Numbered from the stretch's first letter, positions 51,948 through 61,219 are shown. The stretch: DNA of 64,000 nucleotides from Slackia exigua ATCC 700122 (GCF_000162875.1 NZ_GG700630.1:82657-146656); one strand, 5' to 3'. Notes: a model not told the origin generated them from the sequence alone. Program-made: numbers and translations.

Positions 51948-53495
51948 ATGCACCACGACATGCACGAATACACCCTGCCGGCCCTGCTCGTCATCATGGA
52001 CGGCTTCGGAATCGACGAGGCGGGAGAAGGAAACGCCATTTCGCTCGCATCCACGCCGAACCTCGACCGATATTGGAAGACCTGTCCGCGCACGACGCTC
52101 GAGGCCTCGGGAGAAGCCGTGGGGCTTCCGGCGGGCCAGATGGGCAATTCCGAAGTCGGGCATCTCAACATCGGCGCCGGACGCGTCGTGCATCAGGAGC
52201 TCACGCGCATCAACACCGCCTGCGCCGACGGGTCCATCGCGCGCAGCGAGGGCGTTCAGGCGGCGTTCGAGGCCGCATCGACGCCGGGTTCCGCCTTGCA
52301 CCTGATGGGGCTCTTCTCGGATGGCGGGGTGCATTCGCACATCACGCATCTGCTCGCGCTCATACGCCATGCCGTGGCGGCGGGCGTTCCCGATGTGCGC
52401 GTCCACTGCTTCATGGACGGCCGCGACGTTTCGCCGACGAGCGGCATCGGATTCGTACGCGAGCTCGAGACCATGATCGAGGAACACGAATGGGGCGATC
52501 GAGTCCGCATCGCATCGATCTCCGGGCGCTACTACGCGATGGATCGCGACAACCGTTGGGAGCGCGTCCACGCGGCTTGGGATGCCGTCGTCTGCGCGCA
52601 GCCTCTTTTCGACCAAGCGCCCGAGGCGTTCGTGCAGGCTTCCTATGACGCGGGCACGACCGATGAATTCATCGTTCCCGGCGCATTCGACGGGCGCGGC
52701 GTCGTCGACGGGGATGCGGTCCTCTTCTTCAACTTCCGCCCCGACCGCGCCCGCCAGATCAGCCGCGCCTTCACCGAACCCGATTTCGACGGCTTCGTGC
52801 GCGGGCGCGCGCCTCGCGTGACCTATGTCTGCCTGACCGAATACGACCCGACGCTCGATGCGCTGGTCGCCTTCCCGAAGACCTTTCCCGAGCATGTGCT
52901 CGCCGACGTCATCGCCGATGCAGGCCTCACGCAATACCACACGGCCGAAACCGAGAAGTACGCGCACGTCACCTTCTTCTTGAACGGCGGCGTCGAAGAG
53001 CCCAAAGCAGGGGAGACGCGCAGGCTCGTGTCTTCGCCGAAGGTCGCGACCTACGACCTGCAGCCCGAGATGAGCGAACCCGAGGTTGCGCGCACGCTCG
53101 TCGAGGCGATCGAGTCGGACGTCGCGGACGTGTATATCGTGAACTTCGCGAACTGCGACATGGTGGGGCACACGGGCATGATTCCCGCCGCCCGCGCCGC
53201 GGTCGAGGCGGTCGACGCCGGCGTCGGTTCGGTCGTCGACGCCGTCTGCGCCAAAGGCGGATTCGCGCTCATCACCGCCGACCACGGCAACGCGGACAAG
53301 ATGATCGCGGAGGACGGATCGCCCCATACGGCCCATACCACCGCGCCCGTGCCGCTCATCCTGGTCGATGGGACCGGCGCAGGCCTCGGCCTGAAAGACA
53401 TGCACGGCGCGCTCTGCGATATCGCTCCCACGATGCTCGAGGCGATCGGGCTCGACCGGCCGGCCGCGATGGACGGACGCTCGCTGCTCGTATAG
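51948..53495 (+). CDS. gpmI: 2,3-bisphosphoglycerate-independent phosphoglycerate mutase
   Basis: A 515-residue, metal-dependent phosphoglycerate mutase of the alkaline phosphatase superfamily. It shows VIMDGFGIDEAGEGNAIS with the metal site, QMGNSEVGHLNIGAGRVV containing the phospho-serine, and TADHGNADKMIAED near the C-terminus. It converts 3-phosphoglycerate to 2-phosphoglycerate. A second ATG 12 bases in would also be acceptable. Confidence 0.97.
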   Translation: MHHDMHEYTLPALLVIMDGFGIDEAGEGNAISLASTPNLDRYWKTCPRTTLEASGEAVGLPAGQMGNSEVGHLNIGAGRVVHQELTRINTACADGSIARSEGVQAAFEAASTPGSALHLMGLFSDGGVHSHITHLLALIRHAVAAGVPDVRVHCFMDGRDVSPTSGIGFVRELETMIEEHEWGDRVRIASISGRYYAMDRDNRWERVHAAWDAVVCAQPLFDQAPEAFVQASYDAGTTDEFIVPGAFDGRGVVDGDAVLFFNFRPDRARQISRAFTEPDFDGFVRGRAPRVTYVCLTEYDPTLDALVAFPKTFPEHVLADVIADAGLTQYHTAETEKYAHVTFFLNGGVEEPKAGETRRLVSSPKVATYDLQPEMSEPEVARTLVEAIESDVADVYIVNFANCDMVGHTGMIPAARAAVEAVDAGVGSVVDAVCAKGGFALITADHGNADKMIAEDGSPHTAHTTAPVPLILVDGTGAGLGLKDMHGALCDIAPTMLEAIGLDRPAAMDGRSLLV

Positions 53496-53539
53496 CTCCC
53501 CTGCCGTCTGCCGAGGGATGGCCGTTCTCGCGTCTAAAG

Positions 53540-53566
53540 ACGGGCGATGCTCGTACAATCGCCCGT
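53540..53566 (+). promoter_or_regulatory. Palindrome containing a -10-like element upstream of aroF
   Basis: ACGGGCGAT and ATCGCCCGT are a perfect 9-bp inverted repeat with a 9-base loop, and TACAAT (53554-53559) lies across the loop and right arm. It could be a gpmI terminator, an operator over the aroF promoter, or both. Confidence 0.45.
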
Positions 53567-53608
53567 TAAACATCCACGTATTCGTGGCGACGCTTGAAAG
53601 GAACCATC

Positions 53609-54616
53609 ATGATCGCAGTCATCAGGAAAGGCGTGTCGGACGCTCGCGTTGCCGAGCTATGCGAGCGCCTCAGAGAACGCGGACTTGAGACCCATGTGAG
53701 CGTCGGCACCTATCAGACGATCATCGGCCTCGTCGGCGACACCGCGTCCATCGATATCCGCCTCCTCGAATCGCTCGATGAAATCGAACAGATCAAACGC
53801 GTATCCGAACCGTTCAAGAAGGCGAATCGCAAGTTCCATCCGGAAGACAGCGTCGTCGAGGTCGGCGGAGTGAAGATCGGCGGCGGGACGTTCACCGTCA
53901 TGGCGGGTCCGTGCTCCGTCGAAAGCGAAGAGCAGTGCATGATCATCGCCGAAGCCGTAAAGGCCCATGGCGGCGCGATCTTCCGCGGAGGCGCGTTCAA
54001 GCCCCGCACCTCTCCCTATGCCTTCCAAGGCATGGGCAGGGAAGGACTCGGCATTCTCTCGGCCGTCAAAGAGCGTTTCGGCCTTCCTACGGTGAGCGAG
54101 ATCATGGATGCGCATGACCTGCCGTATTTCGAAGATATCGATATCCTGCAGGTGGGCGCGCGCAATATGCAGAACTTCACGCTGCTCAAAGCCCTCGGCG
54201 CCCAAGACAAGCCCGTTCTGCTCAAGCGCGGCATGGCGGCTACGATCGACGAGCTTCTGATGTCGGCGGAATACATCATGGCGGGCGGCAATCGAAACGT
54301 CATCCTGTGCGAACGGGGCATCAGGTCGTACGACACGCGCACGCGCAACGTCTTCGACGTCTCCGCCATTCCCGTGCTGCGCGAACTCACCCATCTTCCG
54401 ATCGTTTCGGACCCGAGCCACGCCACCGGGCGCACGAGCCTCGTGACGCCGGTCGCGTGCGCGGCCGTGGCCGCCGGCTCCGACGGTCTCGAGGTCGAAG
54501 TCCATCATGACCCGAAGCACGCGCTCTCCGATGGCGCCCAAGCGCTGCTGCCTGAACAGTTCGCCGACATGATGCGCCGATGCGCAGCCATACGCGATGC
54601 GATTCGCGAGGAGTAG
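53609..54616 (+). CDS. aroF: 3-deoxy-7-phosphoheptulonate synthase (DAHP synthase)
   Basis: A 335-residue type I-beta DAHP synthase. The N-terminal 70 residues are an ACT/ferredoxin-like regulatory domain (MIAVIRKGVSDARVAELCER). The catalytic barrel follows, with MAGPCSVESEEQC, FRGGAFKPRTSPYAFQG and SDPSHATGR. It commits PEP and erythrose-4-P to the shikimate pathway. The N-terminal domain usually mediates feedback inhibition by aromatic amino acids. It is the first gene of a seven-gene operon. I chose the ATG after AAAGGAACC. Confidence 0.96.
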   Translation: MIAVIRKGVSDARVAELCERLRERGLETHVSVGTYQTIIGLVGDTASIDIRLLESLDEIEQIKRVSEPFKKANRKFHPEDSVVEVGGVKIGGGTFTVMAGPCSVESEEQCMIIAEAVKAHGGAIFRGGAFKPRTSPYAFQGMGREGLGILSAVKERFGLPTVSEIMDAHDLPYFEDIDILQVGARNMQNFTLLKALGAQDKPVLLKRGMAATIDELLMSAEYIMAGGNRNVILCERGIRSYDTRTRNVFDVSAIPVLRELTHLPIVSDPSHATGRTSLVTPVACAAVAAGSDGLEVEVHHDPKHALSDGAQALLPEQFADMMRRCAAIRDAIREE

Positions 54617-54620
54617 GGCG

Positions 54621-55538
54621 ATGCCGTCTTCAGCGAAGCGTCGGGTCGATCTCGACCTCATCACGCGTTCGGGCACGCCGGGCGCGGTCGGCATCGTGGG
54701 GCTCGGCCTCATCGGCGGGTCGTTGGCGAAGGCCTATGCGGAAGCGGGCGTGACGGTGTATGCCGCCAATCGCACGCGCTCGACGCTCGAGGCCGCCATT
54801 GCGGAAGGCAGCGTCGCCGCCCCTCTCGACGATTCGACCATCGAGCTGTGCGATCTGGTCGTCATCGCGCTATACCCTCAGGCCACGGTCGATTGGGTGC
54901 GCGACCATGCCGATGCGTTCGCAACCGATGCGCTCGTGGTGGACTGCGGAGGCGTCAAGCGTGCGATATGCGCGCCGTGCTTCGCCGTCGCATCGTCTTA
55001 CGGCTTCCACTTCATCGGCGGCCATCCGATGGCCGGCATCCAATACTCGGGCTTTCGCCATGCGCGCGTCGATCTGTTCGCAGGACAATCTTTCGTCATC
55101 GTGCCTCCTGAAGACTGCGACCGCCGCGTCGTCGACGCCTGCATCGCCTCTCTTTCTCCCTGCGGGTTCAAGCGGTATTCGATAGCCACGCCCGAGCGCC
55201 ACGATGAGATCATCGCCTATACCTCCCAGCTTGCGCATGTGGTGAGTTCGGCGTTCATCAAGAGCCCGACGGCCCGAGCGCATTCAGGGTTCTCGGCCGG
55301 AAGCTATCGCGACCTCACGCGCGTCGCGGAGCTGAACGCGGGCATGTGGACCGAGCTGTTCTGCGACAATGCCGATTACCTGAGCCTTGAGATAGGACGC
55401 GTGATCAAGGAGCTCTCTCGATACAAGGACGCGCTCGACGCCCGCGATGCCGACACGCTCGAGGCGCTGCTCGCCGATGGCACGCGCGCCAAGAGAAGGG
55501 CCGACGGACGCTTCAGCGATGGGGGAGGCGCCTCATGA
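54621..55538 (+). CDS. tyrA: Prephenate dehydrogenase
   Basis: A 305-residue enzyme converting prephenate to 4-hydroxyphenylpyruvate with NAD+. The nucleotide site is VGIVGLGLIGGSLAKAYAEA. The catalytic region has HFIGGHPMAGIQYSGF. A helical dimer domain makes up the C-terminal half. No ACT domain is attached. It begins 4 bases after aroF and overlaps aroB by ATGA. Confidence 0.94.
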   Translation: MPSSAKRRVDLDLITRSGTPGAVGIVGLGLIGGSLAKAYAEAGVTVYAANRTRSTLEAAIAEGSVAAPLDDSTIELCDLVVIALYPQATVDWVRDHADAFATDALVVDCGGVKRAICAPCFAVASSYGFHFIGGHPMAGIQYSGFRHARVDLFAGQSFVIVPPEDCDRRVVDACIASLSPCGFKRYSIATPERHDEIIAYTSQLAHVVSSAFIKSPTARAHSGFSAGSYRDLTRVAELNAGMWTELFCDNADYLSLEIGRVIKELSRYKDALDARDADTLEALLADGTRAKRRADGRFSDGGGAS

Positions 55539-56647
55539 CGGCCGTCGACGTCCATGCCTCGAAAGACTACACGGTATTCATCGACGAATTATCGCTCGAC
55601 GATATCGGCGGCTTGGCGCGCAGGGTGTCGGGAGGAGACGCGGCGCTTATCGTGAGCGACGGCAACGTCGCGCCGCGCTATCTCGCCCGAACCCGAGCGT
55701 CTCTGGAGACGGCAGGCTATCCTGTCTCGACCTTCGTCTTTCCCGCAGGGGAGAAGTCCAAGACCCTTTCGACATTCGCGCGCGCCATCGATGCCTGCGC
55801 CGAAGCCGGCCTGACTCGTTCATCGGTCGTCATCGCGCTCGGCGGCGGCGTCACGGGCGACATCGCGGGGTTCGTCGCGGCGTCCTACATGCGCGGTTGC
55901 CGCTGCATCCAGATGCCGACATCGCTTCTTGCCTGCGTCGACTCGTCGGTCGGAGGGAAGGTCGGAGTCGATATCCCTGCGGGCAAGAACCTGGTCGGCG
56001 CGTTCTTCCAACCCGATGCCGTGCTGATCGACACAAGCCTTCTCTCGACGCTCGACCCCGTGTTCTTCACGGACGGCTGCGCCGAGATCATCAAATACGG
56101 CGCCATTCGGGATGCCGCGCTCTTCGAAGAACTCGCATCGCCTCTTATGCCGGGGGATGCGCGCCTGCCTGACATCATCGCGCGCTGCGTCGCCCTCAAG
56201 CGCGATATCGTCGAGGCCGACGAGCGGGAAAGAGGCCTGCGCAAGCTTTTGAACTTCGGGCATACGGTCGGGCACGCGATCGAAAGCCTCACGGGCTTCC
56301 AGGTCCATCACGGATTCGCGGTGGCAACCGGCATGGCGGTCGTGACGCGCGCTGCAGCGAGGAGCGGTCTTTGCGCGCTCGATACGCTCGAGCGCATCGA
56401 GCGGATCGTGCAGGCATACGGATTCGATATCGAAACGCCGCTTTCGCCGCGCGCCCTTGCCGAGGCTATGCGCGCAGACAAGAAGCGCACGGGTGACGCC
56501 ATCGGCTTCATCGTCGTCGACGCCATCGGCACGGCCGCCATACGCGAAGTGCCGATGAACGGCATCGAGGCGTTTCTCGAGGGCTCTTGCGCGTCGATTC
56601 ATCCATCCTCCCTCACGTCCAAGGAGCGCTCATGTCATCGTGCATAG
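55535..56647 (+). CDS. aroB: 3-dehydroquinate synthase
   Basis: A 370-residue enzyme making dehydroquinate from DAHP. It shows VVIALGGGVTGDIAGFVAAS, TSLLACVDSSVGGKVGVD, and the zinc-binding LLNFGHTVGHAIESL. Its last 16 bases overlap the aroC start, an unusually deep overlap for this operon. Confidence 0.97.
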   Translation: MTAVDVHASKDYTVFIDELSLDDIGGLARRVSGGDAALIVSDGNVAPRYLARTRASLETAGYPVSTFVFPAGEKSKTLSTFARAIDACAEAGLTRSSVVIALGGGVTGDIAGFVAASYMRGCRCIQMPTSLLACVDSSVGGKVGVDIPAGKNLVGAFFQPDAVLIDTSLLSTLDPVFFTDGCAEIIKYGAIRDAALFEELASPLMPGDARLPDIIARCVALKRDIVEADERERGLRKLLNFGHTVGHAIESLTGFQVHHGFAVATGMAVVTRAAARSGLCALDTLERIERIVQAYGFDIETPLSPRALAEAMRADKKRTGDAIGFIVVDAIGTAAIREVPMNGIEAFLEGSCASIHPSSLTSKERSCHRA

Positions 56648-57720
56648 GCAAGAACATCACGGTTTCCCTCTTCGGCCAGAGCCATTCCGCGGCCGTAGGC
56701 GTCGTCGTCGACGGGCTGCCGGCCGGGATCCGCATAGACAAGGAGCGCTTGCAGGCGTTTCTCGACCGGCGCGCTCCAGGCCGCACCCCCTGGTCGACGC
56801 CGCGCAAGGAAGCGGACGCGCCCGAATTCGTCAGCGGCATCGTCGACGGCATGACGTGCGGAGCTCCGATCGCCGCGCTCATACGCAACACGAATACGCG
56901 CTCCTCCGATTACGATGAGCTTCGTTTCGTGCCGCGACCGGGGCATGCCGATTACGTCGCCGAAGTGAAATACGGAGGCCGTCAGGATGTTTCGGGAGGC
57001 GGGCATTTTTCCGCTCGGCTGATGGCCCCGCTCTGCATCGCAGGCGGCATCGCCATCCAGGTTCTCGAAGGCGAAAGCATCCATGTGGGCGGGCATATCG
57101 CGCGCATAGCAGGAATCGACGACGCCGCGTTCCCAAGGCAGGGGCTTTCGCCCGAAGCGCTCCATGAGCCGGCGGGAAAGCCGCTGCCCGTCATCGACGA
57201 TGCCGCCGGTGCGCGCATGATCGATGCGATCCTCGAGGCGCGACGCCTTTGCGACAGCGTCGGCGGCGTCGTGGAGTGCGCTGCCATCGGGCTTCCCATC
57301 GGCGTGGGCGAGCCTCTTTTCGAGGGGATCGAAAGCGCGCTGGCGCGCATACTGTTCGCCATACCGGCCGTGAAGGGCGTCGAGTTCGGATGCGGCTTTC
57401 ATGCGGCGGACATGCGCGGAAGCGCGCATAACGATCCCTATCGCATGGTCGGCGGGCAGGTCGGGATCATCAAGAATGATGCAGGCGGCATCCTCGGCGG
57501 CATTTCGACGGGAGAGCCGGTCATCATGCGCGTGGCATTCAAGCCGACATCGTCCATCGCTGCCGTCCAGCAGAGCGTGAACCTGCGGACGGGCGAAGAC
57601 GCCGATCTTACCGTGCACGGCCGGCACGATCCGTGCGTCGCGGCGCGCGCCGTTCCCATCGTGGAGGCTGCCTGCGCCTGCGCCCTGCTCGATCTCGTCA
57701 TGGAAAGAAGGATGCGATGA
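56632..57720 (+). CDS. aroC: Chorismate synthase
   Basis: A 362-residue enzyme forming chorismate from EPSP with reduced FMN. It shows LFGQSHSAAVGVVVDGLP, NTNTRSSDYDELRFVPRPGH, GRQDVSGGGHFSAR and GGILGGISTGEP. AAGGAG lies 10 bases before the ATG and inside the aroB gene. It overlaps pheA by ATGA. Confidence 0.97.
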   Translation: MSSCIGKNITVSLFGQSHSAAVGVVVDGLPAGIRIDKERLQAFLDRRAPGRTPWSTPRKEADAPEFVSGIVDGMTCGAPIAALIRNTNTRSSDYDELRFVPRPGHADYVAEVKYGGRQDVSGGGHFSARLMAPLCIAGGIAIQVLEGESIHVGGHIARIAGIDDAAFPRQGLSPEALHEPAGKPLPVIDDAAGARMIDAILEARRLCDSVGGVVECAAIGLPIGVGEPLFEGIESALARILFAIPAVKGVEFGCGFHAADMRGSAHNDPYRMVGGQVGIIKNDAGGILGGISTGEPVIMRVAFKPTSSIAAVQQSVNLRTGEDADLTVHGRHDPCVAARAVPIVEAACACALLDLVMERRMR

Positions 57721-58895
57721 GCGGCACGAACGGATCCGGCATGCCCGGGCTCGATGCGCTGAGGGCGCGCATCGACGAAATCGACGAATCGATGGTCGCG
57801 CTCTTCGCCGAGCGCATGGACATCGCCGAGGACGTCGCCGAGACGAAGAGCGCATCAGGCCGTCCGGTGCTCGACGCGACGCGAGAGGCTGCCAAGATCG
57901 CCCAGGTGACGCATTTGGCGCCCGAGCGCTTCCGCCCGTATGTCTCCTCGCTGTACGGCGTCGTCATGGCGCTTTCCCGCATGCGGCAGCATGTCGTTCT
58001 GGACGAATCCCAAGGCGAGCGCCTTGCGGACGGCGCCGTGAAACGCGAGGAGCTTCCTTCCTCGGCGCATACGGCCATTCAAGGCGTGGCGGGATCGTGG
58101 TCGCATGCAGCCGCGCGCGCCATGCTCGACGATGTGCATCCGGAGTTTCTTTCCAGTTGGGAAGACGTTTGCGCCTCCGTTGAATCGGATCGTGCGGATT
58201 TCGGCGTGCTTCCGCTCGAGAATTCGACCACAGGCACGGTGAACAGGACATGGGACCTCATCGCGCAGCACGGCCTGTTCATCGTGTCGTCCGCTATGCA
58301 GCGCATCGATCAGGCCCTTCTCATGAATCCCGGGCACGACGTCTCGGAGCTTTCTGAGGTTTTCTCACATGAGCAGGCGCTTCGTCAATGCGAACGATAC
58401 CTCGAATCGCTCGGCCCGAACGTTCGCCCCACTATCTGCGAGAACACGGCCGTCGCCGCGCGTCGCGTCGCCGAATCCGGCAGGGGGGACATCGCGGCCA
58501 TCGCATCGGAGCTCTGCGCGGATACGTACGGACTCGATGTCGTCGCGCGCCGCATTCAGGATTCGAAAGACAACTACACGCGATTCGCCTGCATCGCGCG
58601 CGAGTGCATCGTCACGCGCCGGGCCGATCGATCGTCGTTCGTCGTCGTGGTCTCGCACGAGCCGGGATCGCTGTTCCGTCTGCTCGGCCTTTTCGCAGCT
58701 CTCGGCGTCAATCTCGTGAAACTCGAGAGCCGTCCCATTCCCGGCAGCGCCTTCGAGTTCGGCTTCATGCTCGAAATCGAATCGGTGCCGGGCGATTCGA
58801 CATTCGATGCCATCGCGGCCCAGCTGCCGGCATACTGCGAATCCTCACGCTACCTTGGAAGCTATCAGACGCACGGAACGGAGGTCGGACGATGA
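57717..58895 (+). CDS. pheA: Bifunctional chorismate mutase/prephenate dehydratase
   Basis: A 392-residue fusion. Residues 5-95 form an AroQ-type chorismate mutase (LDALRARIDEIDESMVALFA). A prephenate dehydratase domain follows, starting with GVAGSWSHAA, EVFSHEQALRQCERYL, and the catalytic DNYTRFACIARE. The C-terminal ACT domain (GSLFRLLGLFAALGVNLVKL) senses phenylalanine. With tyrA it lets this operon make both Phe and Tyr. Start and stop overlap the adjacent genes. Confidence 0.95.
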   Translation: MSGTNGSGMPGLDALRARIDEIDESMVALFAERMDIAEDVAETKSASGRPVLDATREAAKIAQVTHLAPERFRPYVSSLYGVVMALSRMRQHVVLDESQGERLADGAVKREELPSSAHTAIQGVAGSWSHAAARAMLDDVHPEFLSSWEDVCASVESDRADFGVLPLENSTTGTVNRTWDLIAQHGLFIVSSAMQRIDQALLMNPGHDVSELSEVFSHEQALRQCERYLESLGPNVRPTICENTAVAARRVAESGRGDIAAIASELCADTYGLDVVARRIQDSKDNYTRFACIARECIVTRRADRSSFVVVVSHEPGSLFRLLGLFAALGVNLVKLESRPIPGSAFEFGFMLEIESVPGDSTFDAIAAQLPAYCESSRYLGSYQTHGTEVGR

Positions 58896-60211
58896 ACGAC
58901 AGGAAATTCGGCTTGGTGGGCCACCCGCTCGGTCACAGCTATTCCCCGCGCATCCACGAGCTTTTAGGATCGACGCCCTATGATCTCATCGATATCGCGG
59001 AAGACGAGCTCGAGCCCTTTTTCGCCCGTCGCGCCTTCGACGGCGTGAACGTGACCATTCCCTATAAGGTCGCTGCGCTTTCCCTCGTCGACGACGCATC
59101 CGAAGCCGCGCGCGCCATCGGATGCGTCAATACCGTCGTGAAGCGCCCGGATGGCACGCTCTTCGGGCATAACACCGATTACGACGGGTTCGCCTACCTG
59201 ATCGATTCCCTCGGCGCCGACATCGACGGGCGGACGGCGGCCGTATTCGGCAACGGAGGCGCGACGCGTGCCGTCCTGGCCGTGCTGCGTGACAAGGGTG
59301 CCGCGCACATCATCGTGTTCGACCGCAAGGCCGACGGCAAAGGCGAGCCGGAAAGGCATGGAGGAACGTGCGAGGTCTGCGTGTGGGGATACGACGCGCT
59401 CGCTGACGCCTATGCGGCCGATCTGGTCGTCCAGACGACGCCGGTCGGCATGTATCCCGCCTGCCCGGCTTCGGTCTGCGATCTCGAACCCTTCGCCGCA
59501 TGCGGCGAGAGCGGTCCAGGCGCCAAGGACGGCCTGATCGCGGTGCTCGATGTCGTATACAACCCGGCGAACACCGGCATCCTGATGCAGGCCGAACGTC
59601 TGGGCATTCCGCATGCGGGCGGCTTGGGAATGCTCGTCGCGCAAGCCAAGGCGGCCTCGGAGCTTTTCCGCGGCATCGCTCTCGACGATGCGGAGATCGA
59701 ACGCATCGTGCAGGAGCTTTCCTTCGACATGCGCTCGATTGTGCTCATCGGTATGCCGGGATCGGGGAAGGCCGCGATCGGCGGCATCGTCGCCCAGATG
59801 CTCGGACGTCCGTTCGTCGACATGGATGCCGAGGTCGTTCGCGAGGCGGGCAAGTCGATCCCTCAGATCTTCGCCGAAGAAGGAGAAGAAGGGTTCCGCG
59901 CGCGCGAGCATGAGGCGCTCGTACGCATCGGGCGCATGAGCGGTGCAGTCATCGCCTGCGGCGGAGGCGTCGTCACGCGGCCGGAGAACTACGAGCCCTT
60001 GCATCAGAATTCATGCATCGTGCGCCTGATGCGCGACCTTGACGAGCTTCCGACCGATGGGCGCCCCTTGTCGCAGTCGAAGGGCGTCGCGATGCTCGCG
60101 CAGGAGCGCGAGCATCTCTATCGCGCATGGGGCGATACGGTCGTCGAAAACAAAGGCGACGTCGAAACCGTCGCGAAAAACGTCATCGCCGCGTGCCGGA
60201 ATCTGCGATAG
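58892..60211 (+). CDS. aroE: Shikimate dehydrogenase-shikimate kinase fusion (AroE-AroK)
   Basis: A 439-residue fusion. The AroE half (residues 1-278) shows GLVGHPLGHSYSPRIHELL, NVTIPYK, GCVNTVVKRPDGTLFGHNTD and AVFGNGGATRAVLAVL. The AroK half starts at Met 280, with P-loop GMPGSGKAA, VDMDAEVVREAGKSIPQIF, ACGGGVVTRPEN and DGRPLSQ. The usual Ser/Thr after the P-loop lysine is Ala-Ala at residues 294-295, a departure from the GKS/GKT rule that could weaken Mg binding. The reading frame is clean, so this is not a sequencing break in the fusion. Confidence 0.94.
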   Translation: MNDRKFGLVGHPLGHSYSPRIHELLGSTPYDLIDIAEDELEPFFARRAFDGVNVTIPYKVAALSLVDDASEAARAIGCVNTVVKRPDGTLFGHNTDYDGFAYLIDSLGADIDGRTAAVFGNGGATRAVLAVLRDKGAAHIIVFDRKADGKGEPERHGGTCEVCVWGYDALADAYAADLVVQTTPVGMYPACPASVCDLEPFAACGESGPGAKDGLIAVLDVVYNPANTGILMQAERLGIPHAGGLGMLVAQAKAASELFRGIALDDAEIERIVQELSFDMRSIVLIGMPGSGKAAIGGIVAQMLGRPFVDMDAEVVREAGKSIPQIFAEEGEEGFRAREHEALVRIGRMSGAVIACGGGVVTRPENYEPLHQNSCIVRLMRDLDELPTDGRPLSQSKGVAMLAQEREHLYRAWGDTVVENKGDVETVAKNVIAACRNLR

Positions 60212-60221
60212 GGGAGGATTC

Positions 60222-60686
60222 ATGGATCACGTTCCGCGCCTGCTCGTCATAAACGGGCCGAACATCAACCTCCTGGGCATGCGTGAACCCGGCATCTACG
60301 GCACGCAGACCTACCAAGACCTTCTCGATTCGGTGGCCGCGGCAGCCGCAGAGGCGGGTGTCGAGGTGACGTGCTTTCAGAGCAATCATGAAGGCGCCAT
60401 CGTCGATGCCATCCAAGAGGCGCGGGGCGCTATCGATGGGATCGTCATCAATCCCGCGGCCTATACGCATACGAGCATCGCGATCCTCGACGCCCTCAAG
60501 GCCGTGTCCATCCCCTTCGTGGAGGTACATATTTCCGACGTCGCATCGCGCGAAGGCTTCCGTCAGGTCTCTTACATACGGCCGTACGCCGCGCTGACCG
60601 TTTCCGGCGAAGGCATCGGGGGATATCGGCAGGCAATTCTGTATTTGACGCGGCTTCTTGCGCATACTGCCTCGATACCGCTATAA
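60222..60686 (+). CDS. aroQ: Type II 3-dehydroquinate dehydratase
   Basis: A 154-residue enzyme that dehydrates dehydroquinate. It shows NGPNINLLGMREPGIYG, the flexible lid, SNHEGAIVDAIQEA and NPAAYTHTSIAILDAL. EVHISDVASREGFRQ has the typical catalytic region. GGGGAGG lies before the ATG, and it follows the aroE-aroK fusion by 10 bases. It is the last gene of the aromatic operon. Confidence 0.96.
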   Translation: MDHVPRLLVINGPNINLLGMREPGIYGTQTYQDLLDSVAAAAAEAGVEVTCFQSNHEGAIVDAIQEARGAIDGIVINPAAYTHTSIAILDALKAVSIPFVEVHISDVASREGFRQVSYIRPYAALTVSGEGIGGYRQAILYLTRLLAHTASIPL

Positions 60687-60732
60687 TCCTTAACTTGTGA
60701 TTTCATCTATTTTTCGGTAAGGAGACCGCGAA

Positions 60733-60987
60733 GTGAACGCACTTCTCATCGTCATGCTCATCATATGGGCGATTTCCGGCGTCGGGCTGATCGTTTTCGT
60801 CATGCTGCATTCCGGGAAAGGCACCGGCCTTTCCGATATGATCGCCAGCTCGCTGTACTCCACGCAGACCGGAACGAACATCATCGAGAAGAACCTCGAC
60901 CGCATCACGATCGCGCTTGCCATCGTGTTCATGCTGTCGCTGCTCGTCTTGATGATCATCTATCCGCAGGGCACGATCGTCCGGTAG
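60733..60987 (+). CDS. secG: Preprotein translocase subunit SecG
   Basis: An 84-residue membrane protein with two hydrophobic segments (residues 3-22 and 60-79) around a loop containing MLHSGKGTGLSDMI, the SecG signature. It assists SecYE protein export. The start is GTG after TAAGGAG. A GACCC/GGGTC hairpin follows, near the tRNA-Leu promoter. Confidence 0.93.
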   Translation: MNALLIVMLIIWAISGVGLIVFVMLHSGKGTGLSDMIASSLYSTQTGTNIIEKNLDRITIALAIVFMLSLLVLMIIYPQGTIVR

Positions 60988-61003
60988 TTTTTGAAATTGA
61001 CCC

Positions 61004-61031
61004 TTGAAATCACGGGTCGCTTTGCTAATAT
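61004..61031 (+). promoter_or_regulatory. Candidate promoter of tRNA-Leu
   Basis: TTGAAA and TAATAT spaced by 16 bases predict a start about 14 bases before the mature tRNA. Confidence 0.45.
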
Positions 61032-61051
61032 TACCCACGTTGCTTTTGCAA

Positions 61052-61140
61052 GTCGGAGTGGTGGAACGGCAGACACGCTAGCTTGAGGTGCTAGTGCCTA
61101 ATTTTCGGGCTTGCGGGTTCAAATCCCGCCTCCGACACCA
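61052..61140 (+). tRNA. tRNA-Leu (GAG anticodon)
   Basis: The acceptor stem GTCGGAG/CTCCGAC, the anticodon arm CTAGC-TTGAGGT-GCTAG, a long variable arm and the T-arm GCGGGTTCAAATCCCGC are all present, and CCA is encoded. Anticodon GAG reads CUC and CUU leucine codons. It is followed by a strong terminator. Confidence 0.97.
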
Positions 61141-61148
61141 GGAAATCG

Positions 61149-61177
61149 AAAGAGTCCCGCACGGGACTCTTTTTTTA
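61149..61177 (+). terminator. Intrinsic terminator after tRNA-Leu
   Basis: AGAGTCCC and GGGACTCT form a stem with a tight GCAC loop, followed by seven Ts. Confidence 0.9.
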
Positions 61178-61219
61178 TAAGATGATAGATGCGAACGACC
61201 GAACGATTCCGAGGAATGC

